A DNA stretch of 16,338 nt from CBDFKY01 sp965248995 (GCA_965248995.1 CBDFKY010000010.1:1-16338); one strand, 5' to 3'. Shown: positions 1-7,445, counted from the first letter of the stretch. Program-made: numbers and translations. Notes: generated by a model from the letters alone, not told the origin.

Positions 1-1
1 G

Positions 2-983
2 CGGGACGTGGCGGTGGGCGACATCCTGACGTTCGGCATCATCGAACAGGCTGATCTGTCGGGCAAGGCCTGCATTGTCGGCGCGCCGACCCTGTATCAT
101 TTCAACCAGCAGCAGTTCCAGTCTTATCCGCTCTACAGCAAGGAACATGTCCTGCTCTGCCATATGATCCTCGCCAACCGTCAGGCGAAAGTACCCTACC
201 TCGCCCTATCGCGCCGCATACCGCCCGCCCGCAAGCAGGAACTCTTTACCGATGAGGATTATGCGCGGTTGAACCGGGGGGAGATTCCCTATCACCTCTA
301 TGTCCGCGAGCATACGGCGGGCATGGCCGACTGGCTGTTCATGCATTACGAAATCAAGATCCGCCAGGCGAAAGGGACCTCCATCTCCGCGGAAAACGAA
401 GTGAAGACGTTCAGTTACGGCCTGTATGTCTCGATCAAGGAACATAAGGCGCTGGAAGTGGAGCGGTTTCCTTCCGGTGAGTTCGACCTGTACGCCACGG
501 TGTTCTGCCCCGCGACCGACATCGTGGCGCTGGAGCGGGGCGGGGCGATCAAGTCGGGAATCATGCCCAGACCCACCGCCGCGCCACAGCCGGAGGCTGC
601 GGTCAACACCAAGCCGTCCGCCCGGATTTTCGATCTGCCGGTTGCCGCCAAGGTGCCTGAATCTCCTGCCGTGACGGCGTCGGATGCCCTGCCTATGGTG
701 AAGGCGGCTTCCGAGCCGACCGCGATCCAGTGCAACCTGCGCATGGCCTCCCGGCTGATCGAGGAAGCGCTGCGCAGCGACATCCGTGTCTCGGACGTCA
801 TCCGCAAGGCGCTGGGACTGCGGATCGCCGAAATGGACTTCATCGCGTTCGATCTGCGCCTGAGCGCGCATGATTACCAACTGCTGGCGGACCGGTTCGA
901 GGTGGGAGGCGGAGGACAAGGCCCGGATTCATCAGTTCATCATGGAAGAGCTCAGCCATTTCACCGGAGAGCGGGTGGACTAA
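2..983 (+). CDS. Unrecognised protein, 5' partial, with apparent frameshift
   Basis: The reading frame is open to the left edge (codons from base 2; the GTG at 8 is only the first in-window start), so the gene probably begins outside the window. The first ~190 visible residues look like a compact mixed alpha/beta region. A Pro/Ala-rich linker follows, then a helical tail of ~85 residues (from about AIQCNLRMASRLIEEAL). In this frame the protein would run on to 1186, antisense to vapC, with a composition unlike a real protein. Removing one G from the GGG at 904-906 instead gives RFEVEAEDKARIHQFIMEEL and a stop at 983, just before the convergent toxin gene. I therefore read 2-983 as the gene, carrying a one-base insertion (mutation or sequencing error), with at least 326 residues after correction. 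I recognise no family or catalytic motif. Confidence 0.6.
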
Positions 984-1014
984 ATTTTTCACCGCATCCT
1001 ATATGCATGAATAA

Positions 1015-1401
1015 TCATACGACACGGATCGGTCCCGAATATTGTCCGATCGCCAGATCCGCTGTCCATAAAGTGATTCCTTCGGTAATGGCCTGGGCAA
1101 TCAGCAACCGGTCGAACGGGTCTTTGTGTAAGGGGGGAAGCATACCCACTGCTACCGCATGTCGGCTTGACACCGACAGTTCCTGATAACCGTTTTCCAC
1201 CATGCCGCGTTGTAAAACAGAAGCGTCCACTAAAAAATCCGGTTTCTCCAGACTGCGTTTGATGACGATTTCCCACAGGCTTGCGGCGCTGAAAAACAAC
1301 TCGTTTTCCGGTGCCGAAATCGCTGCACGCACCGCATCCGGTAATCGCTCAGGCGTATAGGCGGCCCATAGCAGAAGATGCGTATCGAGAAGAAGCTTCA
1401 T
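1015..1401 (-). CDS. vapC: PIN-domain ribonuclease toxin, VapC family
   Basis: Toxin of a type II toxin-antitoxin pair. PIN-domain toxins are Mg-dependent endoribonucleases, usually cutting tRNA or rRNA. The 128 residues are normal for the family. All four acidic positions of the active site are present: D6 in MKLLLDTH, E44 in SLWEI, D97 in KDPFDRLL and D115 in TADLAI. The LDTHLLLW start and the HKDPFDRLLIAQA block are typical of the Sll0205-like VapC subgroup. Its ATG overlaps the antitoxin stop by four bases (ATGA), so translation is very likely coupled. The gene is convergent with the preceding CDS, 31 bases apart, and I see no clear terminator between them. It appears intact. The target RNA cannot be told from the sequence. 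Confidence 0.93.
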   Translation of the reverse strand: MKLLLDTHLLLWAAYTPERLPDAVRAAISAPENELFFSAASLWEIVIKRSLEKPDFLVDASVLQRGMVENGYQELSVSSRHAVAVGMLPPLHKDPFDRLLIAQAITEGITLWTADLAIGQYSGPIRVV

Positions 1402-1643
1402 TCTTCCGCACCGAACAGGCGCGCAATCTCCGGGCTTGCCATTGCATCGAAATTCTCCGGGATCGAGCAGCTTCCCGCTAAAAAACCGAGCCGCTGCCGT
1501 TGCGCGATTTCAGGCGCATCAAGTGCGGTAACCTTCACCATGGGTTTACCCGCTTTGGCGATAATGAAGGTTTCTCCTTTTGCCGCCTCTTCAATTAAAC
1601 GTGATAAATGAGTTTTGGCATGATGAATGTTGACGGTCTGCAT
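1398..1643 (-). CDS. Phd/YefM-type antitoxin paired with VapC
   Basis: 81-residue antitoxin of the type II pair. The N-terminal half (VNIHHAKTHLSRLIEEAAKG, then ETFIIAKAGKPMVKVTAL) is the standard Phd/YefM DNA-binding fold: a helix that packs in a dimer, then the GETFIIAKAGKP strand-turn. The C-terminal ~35 residues, including LGFLAGSCSIPENFD, are the part that in this family wraps and blocks the toxin active site. It is first in the operon and overlaps vapC by four bases. A Shine-Dalgarno-like GAGAAG lies about 7 bases before the ATG. The dimer probably represses its own promoter through the inverted repeat just upstream (1660-1681). Called antitoxin from its family pattern plus its position ahead of vapC. 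Confidence 0.92.
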   Translation of the reverse strand: MQTVNIHHAKTHLSRLIEEAAKGETFIIAKAGKPMVKVTALDAPEIAQRQRLGFLAGSCSIPENFDAMASPEIARLFGAEE

Positions 1644-1659
1644 GATAAAGCTTCTCTAA

Positions 1660-1705
1660 TAAACTAAGTTATATTAGTTTAGTTTGATTTGGGGTGAAAA
1701 GTCAA
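1660..1705 (-). promoter_or_regulatory. Probable promoter and operator of the toxin-antitoxin operon
   Basis: A perfect inverted repeat, TAAACTAA / TTAGTTTA with a 6-base AT spacer, spans 1660-1681, 17 bases upstream of the antitoxin ATG. On the minus strand a -35-like TTGACT (1705-1700) is followed 18 bases on by TAAACT (1681-1676). That -10-like hexamer lies inside one arm of the repeat. An operator overlapping the -10 is what autorepression by the antitoxin-toxin complex would need. The repeat is seen directly; the promoter reading is inference. Confidence 0.55.
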
Positions 1706-1735
1706 TTTGTTTCGCCGTTACGGTAAAGCTTATCA

Positions 1736-1763
1736 TTGAATTGACGGTCTGGAGTGCTATAGC
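1736..1763 (+). promoter_or_regulatory. Possible rmuC promoter
   Basis: TTGAAT (1736-1741) and TATAGC (1758-1763) are 16 bases apart, upstream of the rmuC ATG at 1793. This fits a weak sigma-70-type promoter with a leader of about 20 bases. The match is modest and no other signal supports it. Confidence 0.3.
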
Positions 1764-1792
1764 TTGAAGCATTCAACGTCTTGAAACCTTCC

Positions 1793-3307
1793 ATGACCAC
1801 CGACCTCGCCACCATCGCCCCTTACGCCTTTCTCATCACCATGCTGGTGGCGTGCGGCATCGCCGTCATCGCGCTGCTGACCATCAAGCAGCTGCATCTG
1901 CAGCTGAAGGAGAGGGAAATCGCGCTCGCGACCGCGCAGTCCGCCATCGGCAACGCGCAGGATCATTTGAGCGATTACGGCCGCATGAAAGCGACGCATG
2001 ACACGCTGATCGCCGATCGCGCCTCCGCTGTGGCGGAGCGGGACGAGGTGGAAAAACAGCTGGTGGCGATGCGCCGCGAACGGGACATCGCCGATAAGAG
2101 CAAGGAGCGCGCCGAGTTCCTGAAATCGGAAGCGGAGCGCAAGGTGATGCTCACCGAGCAGAAAATCGCCGACATGCAGGAGCGGATGCGCGACTGGGAA
2201 AAGCAGAAAGAAGAATCCGTACAGGCGGCGCGGGCGGCGATCCTCAAGGCGGGCGGGGAAATGTCGAGCAAACTGCTGGAGGACCATAAGCGCGAGATGG
2301 AATCCGCCAAGAAACAGAGCGAGGAGCGGGTGCGCCTGACCACCGAGCAGCTGATGCAGCAGTTCGACAGCATTTCCAAAACCGTCCATTCGCTGAAAGA
2401 CTCCACCGTCCAGACCCGCGACCAGATGGAAGTGGTGATGCGCTCCCTCACCAATCCGGCGGGCGTCGGCGCTCTGGCGGAAGTGGGGCTGGAAAACTCA
2501 CTGAAACAGCTGGGGCTGGTCAAGGGGCGGGATTTCGTGATCCAGTACCACGTGGCGGAAGAAGGCCGCAACCTGCGCCCGGACGCGGTGGTGTTCCTGC
2601 CGCAGGATACGGTGATGGTGATCGACTGCAAGGCCTCCAAAGCCATGCTGGAGATCGCCCGCGCCGAGACGCGCGAACAGCATGAACGCGCCATGGCCGC
2701 CCTGAAGAAAACCATGAACGAGCATCTGCGGGCGCTGGCCGGAAAGGATTACCGCGCCGCCGTGCTGCAGAGTTTCCGTGACGCCGGCAAGAGCGAGAAT
2801 GTCGGGCATATCTTCAACGTCATGTACCTGCCGAGCGAATCCGCCATCGAACATATCCGCGCGGTGGACACCGACTATGACGCCAAACTGCACAAAAGCG
2901 GCATCATCCTGGCGGGCCCGGCGAGCCTGGCGGGACTGTTCTCCCTCGCCAAGATGAACATCGCCGCCGCCCATCAGGCGGAGAACGAAAAAGTGATCCT
3001 GCAGCTGGTGGCGGATTTCATGGAAAGCAGCATCAACGCGCTGGAACATGCCGACAAGGTGGGGCGCAACATCAAGAACGCGATGGATCATTTCGACAAT
3101 TTCTCCAAATCCGTCAACGCCCGCCTGCTGCCCCGCATGCGCGCCTTGAAGGATTTGGGCGTCACCCCGACCCGCCATAAGGAAATCCCCGCTCCGCTCG
3201 CCAGCTATGACGTGCGCCGCGTGGAACAGACAGTCATGATTGAGTCGGTCACGACGGAAGAAGTAGTCGCCAAGGTGCATCCGCTGCCGCGAACGACGAA
3301 GGGGTGA
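1793..3307 (+). CDS. rmuC: RmuC family DNA recombination protein
   Basis: RmuC proteins limit rearrangements at inverted repeats and are thought to act as nucleases on recombination structures. This one has 504 residues. Residues ~11-31 form an N-terminal transmembrane helix (AFLITMLVACGIAVIALL). A long charged coiled coil covers about 35-205, rich in Glu, Arg, Lys and Gln. The C-terminal globular domain carries a PD-(D/E)xK nuclease-like core: LRPD with D264, then VIDCK with D278 and K280. Family order and length match. I chose the ATG at 1793 (MTTDLATIAPY); an in-frame TTG at 1781 would add four residues, and neither start has a clear Shine-Dalgarno. It diverges from the toxin-antitoxin operon and is followed by a palindromic repeat. 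RmuC is normally chromosomal, so this gene marks core sequence between accessory pieces. Confidence 0.93.
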   Translation: MTTDLATIAPYAFLITMLVACGIAVIALLTIKQLHLQLKEREIALATAQSAIGNAQDHLSDYGRMKATHDTLIADRASAVAERDEVEKQLVAMRRERDIADKSKERAEFLKSEAERKVMLTEQKIADMQERMRDWEKQKEESVQAARAAILKAGGEMSSKLLEDHKREMESAKKQSEERVRLTTEQLMQQFDSISKTVHSLKDSTVQTRDQMEVVMRSLTNPAGVGALAEVGLENSLKQLGLVKGRDFVIQYHVAEEGRNLRPDAVVFLPQDTVMVIDCKASKAMLEIARAETREQHERAMAALKKTMNEHLRALAGKDYRAAVLQSFRDAGKSENVGHIFNVMYLPSESAIEHIRAVDTDYDAKLHKSGIILAGPASLAGLFSLAKMNIAAAHQAENEKVILQLVADFMESSINALEHADKVGRNIKNAMDHFDNFSKSVNARLLPRMRALKDLGVTPTRHKEIPAPLASYDVRRVEQTVMIESVTTEEVVAKVHPLPRTTKG

Positions 3308-3318
3308 GGATGGGTTTT

Positions 3319-3346
3319 CGTCATTCCCGCGAAGGCGGGAATCCAG
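3319..3346. repeat. Short palindromic dispersed repeat (IPAFAGMT type)
   Basis: Just after the rmuC stop, arms ATTCCCGC (3323-3330) and GCGGGAAT (3335-3342) flank a GAAG loop, set in a wider GTC...CCAGT context. On the minus strand it reads as the peptide WIPAFAGMT, the tell-tale product of a short repeat found in many copies in diverse proteobacterial genomes and often mis-called as coding. A second small hairpin (CAGTA, AAAA, TACTG, 3344-3357) abuts it. No T-tract follows on the plus strand, so it is not a classic terminator, though it may slow transcription out of rmuC. Copy number in this genome cannot be seen here. Confidence 0.75.
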
Positions 3347-3366
3347 TAAAAATACTGTAAATCAAT

Positions 3367-4992
3367 ATGAGCACTCCTGAGACAACTCCCCCTACAGGAC
3401 CCGAATGGTTGCAATTAAAGCAATTTTGTGAGGCGTTTGATAAGAAGCATAATTTAAGCCAGAATGGTTATCTTACTTGGAATTATCTTATGTGGCTGGA
3501 TATGCGTGAAGACACACGCCAAAAAGTACGCGATAATGCGTTGCCAGACATGTGGCATGAATTGCAATGGATATTTGAAAAAAGTGAGAGGGCTGAAAAA
3601 TATAAAGGGGATTTAAAGCAATCGCTTCGTGGAACTCAATATAATGTCCCTTATCAATGTAGACTTTTAAAATCTGATCCCAATATTCCTTGTGAACATC
3701 CTGAATACGTTGATATATTCATAATAAATGCAGGCTTGTTCAATAATTTTATGTTCAAAGGTTGCATTATTCATGGAAACCTTCAATTTGGGCTACAAAA
3801 AAACCCGTTGTCTGTATCTAAACCAATTCAATTATCAAACATATTCATTACTGACGATTTTGATTTTCATATTCAAACGCCTGCGCTAACAATTAAAAAA
3901 TGTTATTTCGGTACAGGTGCATCTTTTAGCGACTGTGTTTTAGGTAGTGTCAAAATAGCTGATACGGTATTTGAAGATTCAGTGATGTTTGATCGAACAA
4001 CATTTCAAAATCTATCGCTTGGTTTCTCATTCAACGGCACCACGCAATTTAAAAATACAGCCTATTTTAGAGGTGCAAAATTTAAATATGACGTGGATTG
4101 CAAGCGCGGTGTGTTTGAAGAAAATGTGGACTTCCAACATGCCACCTTCAACAGAGATGCAGATTTTAGCGGATTGACGTTCAACAGTTGTGATTTCACG
4201 GGTGCGGAATTCAAAGGCTTTGCTAATTTCAAAAATGCGATTTTTGAGCGCTACAGTTTATTTTCTCGCGCCACCTTTGAATCGAACGCTATGTTTAGCA
4301 ATACGCGCTTTGAAAGCAAGGAATTATACGAAGCACAGGAAGGCGATTATGAACTATCCCCATCATTCATCGGTGCGACGTTCAGCGGATTAGCAAACTT
4401 CAGAGAGGCGACTTTCGCTTCACCCCCACATTTTGAAGGGGTAAAAGCAGAAGCTATCCTGCTACCCCGTGATGGATTTCGTAATCACCTTGAAAAAGAA
4501 AAGACCCTTGCGGCACAGGCATGGGCGGCACTTATTCGCTTGGCAGAAACGATTCATAATATGCCTATACGGCATGAATTTCATAGATTGCTGATGCAAG
4601 TGGACAAACAGACAGAAGATTCAAAATATGCTTTCTTCTATAGCTGGTTCGAACGTCTCAAAGTGGGGCGAGATGAAATACTCCCGTTTCAAATTCTGGC
4701 TATGACCAGTTCTTTTGTATGGATTTTGTGTTTCTGGGGATATGGTCTGACATCCACCGTAACCTCTCCTGCCCTTGCGGAATCCAATGCCTTTAAGCTG
4801 GTGTTGTTGGATATGTTCCCGTTTATTACCGCTTTTAAAGGGGGGTTGGAGACGTTGGTGCAGCCTTTTGATGGGCATCCATTCACTTTAGCGATACTCA
4901 CGGTAGCACGCTACCTTCTTGCTCTTACCTCGCTCACCTGTCTCTTCCTCTTCGGCCTAGCTCTCCGCAACCGTTTCCGTATCAAATCATAA
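3367..4992 (+). CDS. Pentapeptide-repeat protein with C-terminal membrane segments
   Basis: 541 residues. After an N-terminal domain (~1-105, no recognised family), residues ~135-365 show pentapeptide-like spacing of Phe and Ala/Asn every five residues (ADFSGLTFNSCDFTGAEF, FANFKNAIF, ANFREATF). This predicts a right-handed quadrilateral beta-helix. A short helical stretch (~370-435) follows. The C-terminus then has hydrophobic segments at about 440-462, 475-490 and 505-530 and a basic end, ALRNRFRIKS. It is probably an inner-membrane protein with the beta-helix on one side; function is unknown. The gene is clearly more AT-rich than its neighbours, prefers A/T third bases, lacks an obvious Shine-Dalgarno before the ATG, and sits directly after a dispersed repeat. 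These are signs of transfer. Pentapeptide proteins include DNA mimics (Qnr/MfpA), but the membrane end argues against that role. Confidence 0.85.
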   Translation: MSTPETTPPTGPEWLQLKQFCEAFDKKHNLSQNGYLTWNYLMWLDMREDTRQKVRDNALPDMWHELQWIFEKSERAEKYKGDLKQSLRGTQYNVPYQCRLLKSDPNIPCEHPEYVDIFIINAGLFNNFMFKGCIIHGNLQFGLQKNPLSVSKPIQLSNIFITDDFDFHIQTPALTIKKCYFGTGASFSDCVLGSVKIADTVFEDSVMFDRTTFQNLSLGFSFNGTTQFKNTAYFRGAKFKYDVDCKRGVFEENVDFQHATFNRDADFSGLTFNSCDFTGAEFKGFANFKNAIFERYSLFSRATFESNAMFSNTRFESKELYEAQEGDYELSPSFIGATFSGLANFREATFASPPHFEGVKAEAILLPRDGFRNHLEKEKTLAAQAWAALIRLAETIHNMPIRHEFHRLLMQVDKQTEDSKYAFFYSWFERLKVGRDEILPFQILAMTSSFVWILCFWGYGLTSTVTSPALAESNAFKLVLLDMFPFITAFKGGLETLVQPFDGHPFTLAILTVARYLLALTSLTCLFLFGLALRNRFRIKS

Positions 4993-5043
4993 CATTTTAA
5001 CCCCACGTAAAAACAGGTGATTCCTGTGCAACTTGGTGCTAGG

Positions 5044-5061
5044 GTGGCAGAATATTGCCAC
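5044..5061 (+). promoter_or_regulatory. Stem-loop directly upstream of the pyk ribosome binding site
   Basis: Perfect 6-bp arms GTGGCA (5044-5049) and TGCCAC (5056-5061) enclose GAATAT. The next bases are the Shine-Dalgarno AAGGA (5062-5066), followed 7 bases later by the pyk ATG. A smaller palindrome, ACAGG-TGATT-CCTGT, lies at 5013-5027. In RNA the first hairpin would sit against the ribosome binding site; in DNA the same palindrome could be an operator. No T-tract follows, so it is not a terminator. The structure is seen; its role is inferred. Confidence 0.4.
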
Positions 5062-5073
5062 AAGGAAATGTTC

Positions 5074-6549
5074 ATGTCACCTGCCAACGCCCTGCAACGT
5101 GAGGAAGCCTCTCCCTCGACTACCCCTTCCGCTTCCGCGAAACTCGCCGATTATTCGCGATGTTGCCGCATTATCGCTACCATCGGCCCGGCCAGCAACC
5201 CGCTGGAGCTGATCCGGGCAGGGACGACCTGCTTCCGCCTAAATTTCAGCCACGGTTCTCATGAGGAGCATAAAGCGCGCATCGATATGATCCGGGAAGC
5301 GGAAAAGATCACCGGCCGTTTTGTGCCGCTGATGGCCGACCTGCAGGGACCGAAGATCCGCGTAGGCACGTTCGAAGGCGACGGCATCACCCTGAAATAC
5401 GGGCAGGAAGTAACGCTGGAACTGGGCAGGGAACCGGGTCGCGACGGCCTGATCCGCCTGCCGCATCCCGAGATTCTCGAAGTGTTGCAGCCGGGTGATG
5501 AAATTAAGCTCGACGATGGGCTGATGGCGCTTCGCATCCTCGCCAAGGAATCGAACAGCCGCGTGACGGCGCGCGTGGAATGCGGCGGTTTTCTGAGTCA
5601 GAAAAAAGGGGTCAACGTCCCCTCCCGCCAGCTGCCCATCTCCGCGATGACGGAAAAAGACAAGCGCGACATGACGTTCGCGCTGGAGCAGGGGGTGGAT
5701 ATCATCGCGCTCAGTTTCGTGCAGACGGTGGAAGACGTGCTGGAAGCGAAGCAAATTATTCAGGGGCGCGCGCTGGTGCTCTCCAAGATCGAAAAGCCGC
5801 AGGCGGTGGACGTGATCGACGCCCTCGTCGCCGTCTCCGACATGGTGATGGTGGCGCGCGGGGATCTCGGCGTGGAACTGCCCACCGAACAGGTGCCGCT
5901 CAGCCAGCGCAAAATCGTGCGCTCGGCGCGCCGGGCCGGGAAACCCGTGGTGGTCGCGACGCAGATGCTGCAGACGATGGTGGATTCACCCGTGCCTACC
6001 CGGGCGGAAGCCTCGGACGTCGCCACCGCCGTCTATATGGGTGCGGACGCGGTGATGCTGAGCGCCGAGTCGGCGGTCGGGCGGCATCCGGCCACCGTGG
6101 TCGCCACCATGGACCGCATCATCCGCGCCGTGGAAAGCGATGATCAGTACTGGACGGATCTGGAAGCGACGCAGACGCAGTCCATCGCCACACCTTCACA
6201 CGCGCTCTGCGCCTCCGCGCATGCCATCGCCAAAATCATGGGGGCGAAAGCGATCCTGGCGTTCACCTCGCACGGCGGCACGGCGTTCGCCGCGGCGCGG
6301 GAACGCTCCCGCACGCCACTCTACGCCATGACGCCGGACGCCGCCGTGGCGCGCCGCCTCACTATGGTATGGGGCATCACGCCGGTGGTGACGCCGACCA
6401 TCACCAGCTTCGATACGATGCTGGAATGGTCGGGCCAGTTCGCCCGCCAGTCGCTCGGACTGCATCCCGGGGATGTCGTCATGATCCTGGCAGGAACGCC
6501 GTTCGGGGTGCCGGGCAGTACGAATACCCTGAAAATTCTGACACTCTAG
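5074..6549 (+). CDS. pyk: Pyruvate kinase
   Basis: Last step of glycolysis: phosphoenolpyruvate plus ADP to pyruvate plus ATP, cytoplasmic. 491 residues. Family landmarks are in order: IIATIGPAS (33-41), FRLNFSHG with R55, N57 and S59 for nucleotide and K+ binding, ADLQGPKIR (from D89), the B domain at about 90-185, SKIEKP with K238 and E240 as catalytic and metal ligands, ARGDLG with D264, and VATQML with T296. The C-terminal regulatory domain covers roughly 360-490. The usual TK before beta-1 is CR here (RCCRIIATIG). I chose the ATG at 5074 because AAGGA lies 7 bases upstream. A GTG at 5017 would add 19 residues running through a hairpin, without family match. ubiG follows after 12 bases on the same strand, so co-transcription is likely. 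Confidence 0.95.
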   Translation: MSPANALQREEASPSTTPSASAKLADYSRCCRIIATIGPASNPLELIRAGTTCFRLNFSHGSHEEHKARIDMIREAEKITGRFVPLMADLQGPKIRVGTFEGDGITLKYGQEVTLELGREPGRDGLIRLPHPEILEVLQPGDEIKLDDGLMALRILAKESNSRVTARVECGGFLSQKKGVNVPSRQLPISAMTEKDKRDMTFALEQGVDIIALSFVQTVEDVLEAKQIIQGRALVLSKIEKPQAVDVIDALVAVSDMVMVARGDLGVELPTEQVPLSQRKIVRSARRAGKPVVVATQMLQTMVDSPVPTRAEASDVATAVYMGADAVMLSAESAVGRHPATVVATMDRIIRAVESDDQYWTDLEATQTQSIATPSHALCASAHAIAKIMGAKAILAFTSHGGTAFAAARERSRTPLYAMTPDAAVARRLTMVWGITPVVTPTITSFDTMLEWSGQFARQSLGLHPGDVVMILAGTPFGVPGSTNTLKILTL

Positions 6550-6561
6550 ACGGTGTGACGG

Positions 6562-7320
6562 ATGCAGGCCGCCGCCACGACCGTTGACCCGGAAGAAATC
6601 GCCAAATTTTCCGCCATGGCGGATGCATGGTGGGATGAGTATGGGGCGTTCCGGCCGCTGCATCAGATCACGCCGCTCAGGATAGGATATATACGCGATC
6701 AGGTCTGCGACCATTTCCTGCGTGATCCGGGCGAGGTATCAACTCTAAAGGGCATGAGCGTGCTGGATATCGGCTGCGGCGGAGGTCTGGCCAGCGAACC
6801 CATCGCGAGGCTCGGCGCCCGCGTCACCGGCGTTGACGCATCGGAAAAGAATATTGCCGTCGCCTCACTCCATGCGGAGAAAAGCGGGCTCGACATTCAC
6901 TATCTTCACGGCTCAGCCGAAGCTTTGGTGAAGGAAGGAAAAACCTACGACCTGGTGCTGGCGCTGGAAATCGTCGAGCATGTCGCTGACGTGCCGACGT
7001 TTCTCACCGCGCTCGCCGCGTTGACGCGCCCCGGCGGCATGATGGTCGTTACCACGATGAACCGTACGCTCAAATCCCTGCTTCTGGCGAAGATCGGCGC
7101 CGAATATGTATTGCGCTGGCTGCCGGTCGGCACCCATGACTGGAACGCCTTTTTAAGACCCTCGGAAATCTCCTTGCCGCTGCAGGCCCTCGGTTATCGG
7201 CAAAAAGACCTGAGCGGCATGGTGTATCATCCGGTAAAACGGTACTGGTCTTTAAGTAAAAGCGACCTTTCCGTAAACTATTTGCTTTGCTTTACTAATA
7301 ATGCTACACTAGCACTATAG
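6562..7320 (+). CDS. ubiG: UbiG, ubiquinone biosynthesis O-methyltransferase
   Basis: SAM-dependent methyltransferase catalysing both O-methylations in ubiquinone synthesis (demethylubiquinol and the earlier catechol intermediate). 252 residues. The N-terminal block EIAKFSAMADAWWDEYGAF then FRPLHQITPLR is the UbiG signature. SAM motif I is VLDIGCGGG (67-75), motif II is near VTGVDAS (~90-96), and LEIVEHV (135-141) and the TRPGG stretch follow as in class I methyltransferases. The C-terminal SLSKSDLSVNYLLCF matches the family end, with a short extra tail TNNATLAL. It begins 12 bases after pyk. No strong Shine-Dalgarno precedes its ATG, so coupling to pyk translation is possible. Base composition turns AT-rich in the last ~80 bases, continuing into the spacer. 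Confidence 0.95.
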   Translation: MQAAATTVDPEEIAKFSAMADAWWDEYGAFRPLHQITPLRIGYIRDQVCDHFLRDPGEVSTLKGMSVLDIGCGGGLASEPIARLGARVTGVDASEKNIAVASLHAEKSGLDIHYLHGSAEALVKEGKTYDLVLALEIVEHVADVPTFLTALAALTRPGGMMVVTTMNRTLKSLLLAKIGAEYVLRWLPVGTHDWNAFLRPSEISLPLQALGYRQKDLSGMVYHPVKRYWSLSKSDLSVNYLLCFTNNATLAL

Positions 7321-7330
7321 TCGTTTTACT
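7255..7330. repeat. Long-range inverted repeat at the ubiG end
   Basis: AGTAAAAGCGAC (7255-7266, inside ubiG) pairs with GTCGTTTTACT (7320-7330) over 11 base pairs with one bulged G, enclosing about 53 bases. A small hairpin, TGCTA-CAC-TAGCA (7302-7314), lies within. Together they might form a folded 3' end of the pyk-ubiG transcript. The sequence is AT-rich, so chance pairing is a real alternative, and there is no canonical GC stem with a T-run. Confidence 0.25.
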
Positions 7331-7445
7331 CTTTTAATAAAAAGATAAATAAAATTAACTATATATTTACTTTTATATGCCATTATCGTCATAGAGATGT
7401 CATATAGATATGGCATGATGGATACAATAGAACAGAGATATCGAT
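7321..7445 (+). promoter_or_regulatory. AT-rich spacer, likely promoter region of the 700-residue gene
   Basis: 125 bases, strongly AT-rich between GC-rich genes. A -10-like TACAAT is at 7423-7428; no convincing -35 is found 16-18 bases upstream. Repeat halves ATGCCAT (7377-7383) and ATGGCAT (7410-7416) form a 7-bp inverted repeat with a 26-base spacer just before the -10. They could bind a regulator. Nothing coding or tRNA-like is visible. Confidence 0.35.

Noticed and set aside
984..1186. Extension of the first gene past 983 in the unshifted frame
   Set aside because: It lies antisense to vapC and has a composition unlike a protein; the one-base-shifted frame gives a sensible end at 983.
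3205..3414. Minus-strand 69-residue frame containing WIPAFAGMT
   Set aside because: It is a read-through of the palindromic repeat plus the rmuC antisense strand, a known annotation artefact.
4010..4330. Pentapeptide gene as a Qnr/MfpA-like DNA-mimic
   Set aside because: The added N-terminal domain and C-terminal membrane segments do not fit the small soluble dimers of that group.
3989..4393. Two short plus-strand frames (62 and 67 residues) inside the pentapeptide gene
   Set aside because: They are out-of-frame fragments within an intact 541-codon gene and have no ribosome binding sites.
5017..5073. GTG start for pyruvate kinase giving 19 extra residues
   Set aside because: The extension runs through two palindromes and has no family match; the ATG at 5074 has AAGGA at proper spacing.
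5580..6143. 187-residue plus-strand frame inside pyk
   Set aside because: It is an out-of-frame shadow rich in Gly, Arg and Ala within the conserved pyruvate kinase coding region.
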